Origin: Nitrospirota bacterium
Lineage (GTDB): Bacteria; Nitrospirota; JACRHJ01
Assembly: GCA_021785055.1 (NCBI GenBank)
Contig: JAJYGS010000050.1
Span: forward strand, 1 to 7,746
Reading direction: 5' to 3'
DNA: 7,746 bases
The notes under the pieces were generated by a model. The model was not told where the DNA came from, searched no databases, and worked only from the letters and a program-made list of their open reading frames with translations. Within the stretch, counting starts at the first letter, position 1, and the number at the start of each line of letters is the position of its first letter. This document shows, in pieces, positions 1 through 4,557 of the stretch. Both the position numbers and the translations under genes were made by a program.

Positions 1-2
1 GG

Positions 3-230
3 ATAGGAATATTCGGCTCTTTTGCGGTTGGACGCGCATCGAAAAGAAGCGACGTGGACGTGCTTGTGGAATTCAGAAAAGGCAGGAAGAAATTCGATAA
101 TTATATGGATCTCAAATTCTTTCTCGAAGATATGTTTAAAAGAGACGTCGACCTCGTAACCGAACAGGCATTAAAACCCCGGCTTAAATCCGAAATCCTG
201 CACCAAGTAAAGTATGCCCCGGGACTATAA
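3..230 (+). CDS. mntA: MntA-type minimal nucleotidyltransferase antitoxin, 3' part only
   Basis: This is the antitoxin of a HepT-MntA (type VII) toxin-antitoxin pair. MntA proteins are small cytosolic nucleotidyltransferases that inactivate the HEPN RNase partner by adding AMP to a tyrosine of its active-site motif. The frame is open from the window edge and gives 75 residues before TAA. The N-terminus lies outside the window. Near the start it shows the catalytic signature GS-x10-D-x-D (Gly at 15-17, Ser at 18-20, the two Asp at 51-53 and 57-59), followed by the strand VLVEF, as in the MNT fold. A later Asp in RDVDLV is the likely third metal-binding acid. The usual Arg of the family's GSxARG loop is Val here (GSFAVG). 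The last 17 nt overlap the start of hepT, so the two are probably translationally coupled. The family call is firm; the full length cannot be seen. Confidence 0.88.
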   Translation: MGIFGSFAVGRASKRSDVDVLVEFRKGRKKFDNYMDLKFFLEDMFKRDVDLVTEQALKPRLKSEILHQVKYAPGL

Positions 231-552
231 GCTCTATCTCGAAGACATACATGCTTCCGCCCAAAAAGTTGAAAATTATATTGGCGACATCACTTATGAA
301 GAACTTTTAAAGGATGAAATGCTGATTGACGCTATCGTCCGGAATCTTGAGATTATCGGAGAAGCCTCTTCAAAAATACCGCCGAAAATAAAAGAAAAAT
401 ATTCCTCAATCGAATGGAGAAAGATCAAAGACTTCAGGAACATCCTTGCGCATGAATATTTCGGGGTTGACGTGGAAATCCTCTGGGATATTATTCAGAA
501 TAAATTGCCGCAGTTAAAGCGTGATATAGAGCAAATTTTAAATAACGGTTAG
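214..552 (+). CDS. hepT: HepT-like HEPN ribonuclease toxin (DUF86)
   Basis: HepT is the toxin of the HepT-MntA system, a HEPN-fold RNase that cleaves cellular RNA and is silenced by AMPylation from its neighbour MntA. The 112-residue product has the normal length and begins with the family-typical MPRDYKLYLEDI. It carries RNLEIIGEA near residue 43 and the HEPN catalytic motif R-x4-H-x-Y as RNILAHEY (Arg75, His80, Tyr82). Tyr82 is the expected AMPylation site. All catalytic residues are present, so the toxin looks intact. The ATG lies inside the 3' end of mntA (17-nt overlap) with no strong Shine-Dalgarno sequence, consistent with coupled translation. Its TAG stop (550-552) overlaps the stop codon of the convergent rqcH gene (TAA, complement of 549-551), leaving no space for a terminator. 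Both genes of the pair are AT-richer than the housekeeping genes, which suggests acquisition. Confidence 0.92.
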   Translation: MPRDYKLYLEDIHASAQKVENYIGDITYEELLKDEMLIDAIVRNLEIIGEASSKIPPKIKEKYSSIEWRKIKDFRNILAHEYFGVDVEILWDIIQNKLPQLKRDIEQILNNG

Positions 553-2198
553 CGCTTCTTCGGCTCCACGAATACCGTCTTGTTGCCCGTGAAAACCACC
601 GCGCCGGGCGGGCCGTCCTTCATCTTCCGGACGTATTTCACGAAGGTATAATCCACCGGGACTGCTCCCTCCTTTTTCCCCTCCGAGTAATATGCCGCGG
701 CCTCGGCTGCCTGTAGTATCGTCGCAAGCGGGATGTCCGGGCGGCGGGCGGGGTTTTTGACGACCACGTGCGAGCCCCTGTATCCCTGCGCGTGAAGCCA
801 TAAGTCCATCGGGGAGGCGGCCTTGAAGGTAAGAAGGTCGTTCATCTTCGCGTTTCTTCCGACAAGCACTGTGTATCCGTCGGAGGTGACAAACGACGGG
901 AATTCCGGTGGGGCATTCTTGAGAACCTTCTGCTTTCCGCGTGTCTTCTGCTCCGGCAGGTTCGGGAGAAGCCCGGAGCTTTCCTTCGCCGCTTGCGTCG
1001 TCTGTAACTGTGCTTCAAGCGATTCTGTTTCCGCCCGCGCCGCTTCGAGCCGTTCCCGGAGGAGTTTTGCGCCCAGGCGCGCCTTCTTCGCCTTCCTGAA
1101 ATATTCCTCGGCGTTATCTACCGCGGTGAGCTTAGGGTCCAGCATGATTTCAATCTCGGCCCCCGTTTCGTAGTCCGTCAGCAGGACATTGTCCGCTCTT
1201 TCGGTGACGCGGTTCAAAGACGCCATCAGCGTCTGGCCGCAAAGCCTGTAATATTCCGCCTTTTCCGTTTTTTTAATGTCCGCCTCTATTGCCTCCGCCT
1301 TCCTGCGCGCGCTTGCAAGCTCAGCCTTGATTTTACGGACAAGCCCCGCCCTTGCGGACTGAAACTCCCGCCGCGCCTCGGCTTCCCCGTAGAACGCCTC
1401 CGCCGCCTCGTTCATGGAAGGAAATTCCCGAAACGGCGCATCTCCGAACTGCATCATCGGGAATGCCGCGAGGACCGGCCCCTTCTCCATATCGTAAATC
1501 CGGGGCGCGAAATCGCCCGGATCGAGTATCCGAAGGACGCTTTTCAGCGCCTCCATGAGCCTCTGCGGATCGTTATTTCCCGCCGCCGCAACCTCGCGCG
1601 CAAGCATCGGGCTTAAGCCCCCGACATGCAAAAAGAGCGCCTTGTCCGCCGGCTTGTCCACGATGATTTTCGTTATATCGCCGATAGTTACACTGTGCGC
1701 GTCAAGCTTGTCCGGGAGCGGCGGCGGCTCGTAGCGAAGCCCCGGCAGGATTGCCCTTGCCCCATCCTCCAGCGACGAATAAGACTGCGCCAGCAGTATT
1801 TTGTCCTCCCCGTCCAAGGCGACAAGCTCCGGTTTCTTCCCGGCCATCTCGAAAATAAGCGCAGGCTGCTCTTCGCTTTTGCCGCTTTTTCTGGTAAAAT
1901 TAAACCGTGCCGCTCGCTCCAGGCCGTCCTGTTCGATGGACGCGAGGCGGGAGGAAACAAGCAGGTTCAAAAGCCCCTGGCCGAACGGCGTCAACTCCCG
2001 TAAATCTCTGGGTTTTTCGGCAATCAGATGTATCCTGGGGGCCTGCGGACGGGGGAAAATCAGGAGCGTTTTCGTGCCCTCGCCCCTGAAAACGAGGTAA
2101 AACTCGCCCGCGCGGCCTTCGGAGATTTCCGCAAGTTTCCTGCCAGGCAGACATAGGGCAAGCTCGGATATGACGGCCTTGAATACGGAGATGTCCAT
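549..2198 (-). CDS. rqcH: NFACT family protein, RqcH-like ribosome quality control factor
   Basis: NFACT proteins (RqcH/Rqc2/NEMF; older name FbpA) bind stalled 50S subunits with peptidyl-tRNA. In bacteria studied so far, RqcH adds C-terminal alanine tails that mark the nascent chain for degradation. Numbering below is from the ATG at 2198 (549 residues). An NFACT-N domain spans about 1-250, with the conserved GLSPMLARE segment near 194-202. A charged coiled-coil middle follows (about 275-410), including the family block MLDPKLTAVDNAEEYFRKAKKA split by the coils. The C-terminal NFACT-R domain (about 437-540) contains GRNAKMNDLLTF and DLWLHAQGYRGSHVVVKN. The family's Asp-Arg pair, needed for tailing in RqcH, appears as Glu94-Arg95 (GLERAARF). 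An in-frame TTG start at 2234 is possible, but the ATG is preferred because the intervening DNA forms a good promoter. The gene converges on hepT with a 4-nt overlap and diverges from rplM. Confidence 0.9.
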   Translation of the reverse strand: MDISVFKAVISELALCLPGRKLAEISEGRAGEFYLVFRGEGTKTLLIFPRPQAPRIHLIAEKPRDLRELTPFGQGLLNLLVSSRLASIEQDGLERAARFNFTRKSGKSEEQPALIFEMAGKKPELVALDGEDKILLAQSYSSLEDGARAILPGLRYEPPPLPDKLDAHSVTIGDITKIIVDKPADKALFLHVGGLSPMLAREVAAAGNNDPQRLMEALKSVLRILDPGDFAPRIYDMEKGPVLAAFPMMQFGDAPFREFPSMNEAAEAFYGEAEARREFQSARAGLVRKIKAELASARRKAEAIEADIKKTEKAEYYRLCGQTLMASLNRVTERADNVLLTDYETGAEIEIMLDPKLTAVDNAEEYFRKAKKARLGAKLLRERLEAARAETESLEAQLQTTQAAKESSGLLPNLPEQKTRGKQKVLKNAPPEFPSFVTSDGYTVLVGRNAKMNDLLTFKAASPMDLWLHAQGYRGSHVVVKNPARRPDIPLATILQAAEAAAYYSEGKKEGAVPVDYTFVKYVRKMKDGPPGAVVFTGNKTVFVEPKKR

Positions 2199-2206
2199 GG
2201 GGGCGT

Positions 2207-2234
2207 ATTCTACCACATCTTTTTCTCTTGACAA
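2207..2234 (-). promoter_or_regulatory. Sigma-70-type promoter of rqcH, giving a leaderless mRNA
   Basis: Read on the minus strand, TTGTCA (2234-2229) and TAGAAT (2212-2207) are separated by 16 nt. The TG of an extended -10 element precedes TAGAAT (TGGTAGAAT). The predicted start of transcription is about 2200 to 2198, at or 2 nt before the A of the ATG at 2198. The 8 nt between the -10 box and the ATG (ACGCCCCC) contain no Shine-Dalgarno sequence, which supports leaderless translation. The -35 box lies on the same base pairs as the -35 of the divergent rplM promoter. Confidence 0.68.
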
Positions 2235-2256
2235 ACAAATAGAAATTTCATATAGT
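2228..2256 (+). promoter_or_regulatory. Strong sigma-70-type promoter of rplM-rpsI
   Basis: A consensus -35 box TTGACA (2228-2233) is followed by a 17-nt spacer and TATAGT (2251-2256), one base from TATAAT. The predicted start is near 2263, giving a leader of about 77 nt before rplM. This is the best-scoring promoter by eye in the window, as expected for ribosomal protein genes. Its -35 box shares TTGACAA (2228-2234) with the oppositely oriented rqcH promoter. Confidence 0.8.
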
Positions 2257-2262
2257 TTCGAC

Positions 2263-2339
2263 TTCCGCCCGCTTAGCGGGCTGTAATAGTGTTGTTTAAT
2301 TGCCTGATTCTTCGGGCGAATTTATAAAAGGTGGGATAA
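2263..2339 (+). promoter_or_regulatory. rplM mRNA leader with two hairpins
   Basis: The predicted 5' untranslated leader starts almost directly with a perfect hairpin: GCCCGC (2267-2272), loop TTA, GCGGGC (2276-2281). A second hairpin is GCCTGA (2302-2307), loop TTCT, TCGGGC (2312-2317), six pairs with one G-U. The 5' arm GCCCG (2267-2271) could instead pair with CGGGC (2313-2317), so two mutually exclusive folds can be drawn. The ribosome binding site AGGTGG (2329-2334) sits 5 nt before the ATG and is outside both hairpins. L13 leaders with autoregulatory structure are known in other bacteria. I cannot match this one to a named family, so regulation is inference; a 5'-end stabilising hairpin is an equally good reading. 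Confidence 0.4.
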
Positions 2340-2774
2340 ATGAGCACTGTATCTGCAAAAAAGAACGAGGTGGCGAGGCAATGGTTTATCGTGGACGCCT
2401 CCGGAGTCGTGCTTGGGAGACTTGCCACGAAGGTCGCCTCCGTCCTCAAGGGGAAGCACAAAACGATTTACACGCCGCACGTTGACACGGGGGATTTCGT
2501 CGTCGTCATTAACGCGGAAAAGGTCCGGCTTACCGGTAAAAAGCTTGAAGAGAAGTCGTATGTCCACCACTCCGGCTATCCGGGCGGGCTTAAGTCCATC
2601 ACCGCCGGGAAGCTCCTCAAGACGAGGCCGGAAGAGGTCATAAAGGCGGCTGTCAAGGGCATGCTCCCGAAGAACCCGATGGGCCGGGACATGATACTGA
2701 AAATGAAGGTTTATCCCGGTTCGGTGCACCCGCACGAGGCGCAGAAGCCCGAACCCATGAAAATAGAAGGATAG
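2340..2774 (+). CDS. rplM: 50S ribosomal protein L13
   Basis: L13 is an early-assembly protein of the large ribosomal subunit that binds 23S rRNA. The 144-residue product is of standard length and shows the family blocks in order: WFIVDASGVVLGRLAT (about 15-30), SVLKGKHK, VDTGDFVVVINAEKVRLTGKK (about 49-69), YVHHSGYPGG and, in the C-terminal third, GMLPKNPMGRDM and VYPGSVHPHEAQKPEP. The start is set by a good Shine-Dalgarno sequence (AGGTGG, 2329-2334). rpsI follows after 15 nt, the near-universal rplM-rpsI operon. A strong promoter lies upstream and terminators follow rpsI. Nothing unusual is seen in the protein. Confidence 0.98.
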   Translation: MSTVSAKKNEVARQWFIVDASGVVLGRLATKVASVLKGKHKTIYTPHVDTGDFVVVINAEKVRLTGKKLEEKSYVHHSGYPGGLKSITAGKLLKTRPEEVIKAAVKGMLPKNPMGRDMILKMKVYPGSVHPHEAQKPEPMKIEG

Positions 2775-2789
2775 AGGGAGAAAAAATAA

Positions 2790-3182
2790 ATGGCAGCAAC
2801 GACTTATTACGCGACCGGCAAGAGGAAAAATTCCATCGCGCGCGTCTGGCTTTCCCCAGGCGAGGGGAAATTCAGCATAAACGGCAGGACGATGGAGGAC
2901 TACTTCGGGCGCGAAGTCCTCAGGATGATCATAAACCAGCCGCTCGAAATCGTTAACATGATCGGCAGGTTCAACGTCAACGCGCTGGTCTCCGGCGGCG
3001 GCACGTCCGGCCAGGCGGGCGCGCTTCGGCACGGGATTTCAAAGGCTTTGCTTGAGGTGGACGGCGACGTCCGGGCCGCGCTGAAGAAGGCGGGCCTCCT
3101 TACCCGCGACCCCAGGGCCGTCGAGCGCAAAAAATACGGCCAGCCGGGTGCAAGAAAGAAGTTCCAGTTCTCCAAGAGGTAA
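2790..3182 (+). CDS. rpsI: 30S ribosomal protein S9
   Basis: S9 is a small-subunit head protein whose extended basic C-terminal tail reaches the P-site tRNA. The 130-residue product starts with the typical YYATGKRKNSIARVWL and keeps the family blocks INGRTMEDYFGRE (about 30-42), GGGTSGQAGALRHGISKALL (about 70-89), GLLTRDPRAVERKKYG (about 101-116) and the diagnostic C-terminus FQFSKR. A Shine-Dalgarno sequence AGGGAG (2775-2780) begins at the last base pairs of rplM and sits 9 nt before the ATG. The gene is the last of the rplM-rpsI unit, as two tandem terminator candidates follow within 130 nt. Confidence 0.98.
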   Translation: MAATTYYATGKRKNSIARVWLSPGEGKFSINGRTMEDYFGREVLRMIINQPLEIVNMIGRFNVNALVSGGGTSGQAGALRHGISKALLEVDGDVRAALKKAGLLTRDPRAVERKKYGQPGARKKFQFSKR

Positions 3183-3206
3183 ACCGGGGCAATCCGGGCA
3201 AATGGG

Positions 3207-3232
3207 GGCGATGCTCAAATATCGCCGTTTTT
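3207..3232 (+). terminator. Intrinsic terminator 1 after rpsI
   Basis: GGCGAT (3207-3212) pairs with ATCGCC (3221-3226) around an 8-nt loop, followed by GTTTTT (3227-3232). It lies 24 nt past the rpsI stop. The stem is short and ends in A-T pairs at the loop side, so it is probably moderate in strength and backed up by the second terminator. Confidence 0.6.
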
Positions 3233-3283
3233 CCCGAAAGGCGCAAAGGGGGCAAGCCCCGCAATATCACATGTTTTCCCGAA

Positions 3284-3311
3284 GGGGGCTGTCGAAAGCG
3301 GCCCCCTTTTT
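3284..3311 (+). terminator. Intrinsic terminator 2 after rpsI
   Basis: GGGGGCTG (3284-3291) pairs with CGGCCCCC (3299-3306) in 8 pairs including one G-U, with a 7-nt loop TCGAAAG, followed directly by TTTTT (3307-3311). This is a strong classical rho-independent terminator. Together with terminator 1 it isolates the ribosomal protein operon from the downstream cassette. Confidence 0.85.
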
Positions 3312-3329
3312 GTTGCCTTCGCGTTGTTT

Positions 3330-3355
3330 GTCATTCTGAGCGAAGCGAAGAATCT
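3330..3355 (+). repeat. Dispersed intergenic repeat (TCATTCTGAGCGAAGCGAAG type)
   Basis: This 26-nt sequence begins GTCATTCTGAGCGAAGCGAA and ends GAATCT. I recognise it from memory as a short repeat that is scattered between genes in many unrelated environmental bacterial genomes, often as TCATYCTGAGCGAAGCGAAGRATCT. Its ends are complementary (ATTCT with AGAAT), and it contains a GCGAA tandem. Only one copy lies in the window, so its repeat status cannot be confirmed here. It sits between the rpsI terminators and the accessory cassette, close to the apparent insertion boundary. Confidence 0.6.
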
Positions 3356-3394
3356 ACATTTGATTTTTTAGTGGCAGTATGATTCTTTATTTCA

Positions 3395-3400
3395 TATAAT
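3395..3400 (+). promoter_or_regulatory. -10 box (TATAAT) of the DUF433 gene, leaderless arrangement
   Basis: A perfect TATAAT is followed by 8 nt (TTTGAACA) and then the ATG at 3409. The expected start of transcription is about 3407, so the mRNA would be leaderless, and no Shine-Dalgarno sequence is present. The -35 region 17 nt upstream (TGGCAG, 3372-3377) is a poor match. The 8-nt spacing from -10 box to ATG is the same as at rqcH. Confidence 0.6.
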
Positions 3401-3408
3401 TTTGAACA

Positions 3409-3627
3409 ATGAGACTCGCTGAAAGAATAACCGCCGACCCGGAGGTTATGCACGGCAGGGCCTGCATAAAGGGCACGAGGATTCCCGTCTCCGTGATATT
3501 GGGTAATTTGGCGGATGGAGTCACCGAAGAGGAAATTATCAAAAGCTATCCTTCGATTACTCCTGACGATATTAGGGCGGCGATTTCGTATGCCTCTCAA
3601 ATTTTAAAAGAAAGAGAGGTGGTATGA
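3409..3627 (+). CDS. DUF433 family protein, antitoxin-like DNA-binding protein
   Basis: DUF433 proteins are small helix-turn-helix proteins usually encoded just before a DUF5615 PIN-like toxin and regarded as its antitoxin. The 72-residue product has the family pattern: ITADPEVMHGRACIKGTRIP (about 7-26), then the helical part VSVILGNLADGVTEEEII (27-44), SYPSITPDDIRAAISYA (46-62), where the HTH-like segment lies. Length is normal and the gene looks intact. No DUF5615 gene follows. Instead the TGA stop overlaps the ATG of an unrelated membrane protein (ATGA, 3624-3627), so the pair is translationally coupled. It may be an orphan antitoxin or the regulator of a different kind of module. G+C content is intermediate (about 47% in a 60-nt sample). 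Confidence 0.85.
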   Translation: MRLAERITADPEVMHGRACIKGTRIPVSVILGNLADGVTEEEIIKSYPSITPDDIRAAISYASQILKEREVV

Positions 3628-4082
3628 ACAAGGATAAAAAAAAGACTTTATTAAAAAACATAGGAACTGTTGTTGGCCTATTAGTCGTTTTTTTGATTTT
3701 CATATTTTTATCAACTTTATGGGATAACGGTGCCAATGACAAATATGAATATGCTGTCGATGGCATAAGATTCACAGAGGCAAGATGTCTCGTAGGGTCG
3801 ATATTTCATAAAGATTCTATTGTTCTAACGACTGATGATATTGAAATCGATAAATTATCATTATTTGGTGAAAAGAAAACAGTGTATCCATATCACACCA
3901 TAAGAGAAATTACTTTTTCCAAATCGTTTAATGGACATAAAGTTGCAATTAAATATCCAGGTAGTTTTTTCGGAACGGACAGCACCACACTTTATTTTAA
4001 TCAAAAGGATACATTTGACTTATTGGAAAATGACCTTAAGGATTATAGTAAGAACCGATGCATCATTACGGAATCTCTCTAA
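3624..4082 (+). CDS. Hypothetical membrane-anchored protein, possible bacterial PH-like domain
   Basis: I do not recognise this 152-residue protein. A basic N-terminus (MNKDKKK) precedes one strong hydrophobic helix (about 13-33), so it is probably anchored in the inner membrane. By the positive-inside rule, the rest lies outside the cytoplasm. The remainder is beta-rich: IVLTTDDIEIDKLSLFGEKK (66-85), VYPYHTIREITFSKS (87-101) and KVAIKYPGSFFGTDS (106-120), ending with a helix FDLLENDLKDYSKN (131-144). This order of strands plus a final helix resembles bacterial PH-like (bPH) domains, where 'vpy..I..i' is common. That assignment is by pattern only. Cys55 and Cys146 are the only cysteines. A good ribosome binding site (GAGAGGTGG) lies inside the end of the DUF433 gene, whose stop overlaps this start. 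The gene is very AT-rich compared with rpsI and argC, suggesting horizontal acquisition. Confidence 0.7.
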   Translation: MNKDKKKTLLKNIGTVVGLLVVFLIFIFLSTLWDNGANDKYEYAVDGIRFTEARCLVGSIFHKDSIVLTTDDIEIDKLSLFGEKKTVYPYHTIREITFSKSFNGHKVAIKYPGSFFGTDSTTLYFNQKDTFDLLENDLKDYSKNRCIITESL

Positions 4083-4097
4083 TAACGGAGGGGCGAC

Positions 4098-4547
4098 ATG
4101 GCGCTTAGAACTTTAGCCGAACTGAATGATAGAGCCTGGTTTCGGTTTCTAAAGGTGCTTTATATAATTGCCTATATTCCTTCTATTATAGTTGTGCTTC
4201 TTATCGCATATAGTTTTGGCCACGTATGGCATGACCGGATACTTACTGAAAAAGCCGTTGAAGCAATACGCAACCCTAATTTCCAAAAGTTAGAAAATTC
4301 TGGGAAAATAAAAGTTCTTTCAGCAGTTGATTCGGAATTTAATTTGCTATCATACGATGAAAAAAATAAAGTTGTCGAACATCTTGATTATACTGGATTT
4401 TTTACCAGTGTTGAATATTATACTTGGAATACAGGAAAGGCCATTCTGTCCGCTATTATTTCATTGGGAATTTTTTTGCTCTTAATGGAATGCATCAAAC
4501 GAGCCTTTTATTATATAGCCATACGAGAAGTTTTTCCAAAAGAATGA
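4098..4547 (+). CDS. Hypothetical two-helix membrane protein with internal tandem repeat
   Basis: This 149-residue protein is not recognised. Two hydrophobic helices (about 19-42 and 113-133) enclose a hydrophilic segment of about 70 residues. That segment contains two consecutive 19-residue units, NPNFQKLENSGKIKVLSAV (59-77) and DSEFNLLSYDEKNKVVEHL (78-96), sharing the pattern (N/D)-x2-F-x2-L-x4-K-x2-(V). Similar 'F..L...EK..V' units occur in other uncharacterised bacterial membrane proteins; this is from general memory. A clear Shine-Dalgarno sequence GGAGG (4087-4091) precedes the ATG. The gene lies 15 nt after its neighbour and 10 nt before argC, with no terminator between. Base composition is AT-rich like the previous gene, so the two probably arrived together. 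Confidence 0.7.
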   Translation: MALRTLAELNDRAWFRFLKVLYIIAYIPSIIVVLLIAYSFGHVWHDRILTEKAVEAIRNPNFQKLENSGKIKVLSAVDSEFNLLSYDEKNKVVEHLDYTGFFTSVEYYTWNTGKAILSAIISLGIFLLLMECIKRAFYYIAIREVFPKE

Positions 4548-4557
4548 AAGGACTGTC

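Noticed and set aside
2199..2234. A longer rqcH reading frame starting with TTG at 2234
   Set aside because: The extra 12 codons coincide with a well-formed extended -10 promoter. No Shine-Dalgarno sequence precedes the TTG, and the ATG at 2198 begins the family-like MDISVFKAVISEL segment.
2322..3032. A 236-codon open frame on the minus strand across rplM and rpsI
   Set aside because: It lies wholly opposite two certain ribosomal protein genes and their leader, its translation resembles no family, and it reflects codon bias on the other strand.
3249..3260. GGGGCAAGCCCC hairpin as a third terminator
   Set aside because: The stem leaves at most a 4-nt loop and is followed by GCAATATCAC with no run of T, so it is only mentioned as part of the repeated units.
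3148..3339. A 63-codon plus-strand frame running from the rpsI end across the terminators
   Set aside because: It overlaps rpsI in another frame and crosses two terminator hairpins. No ribosome binding site or family resemblance was seen.
4512..4517. TATATA as a -10 box for an argC promoter inside the preceding gene
   Set aside because: There is no acceptable -35 box 15-19 nt upstream, and the region is generally AT-rich, so the match has little weight.
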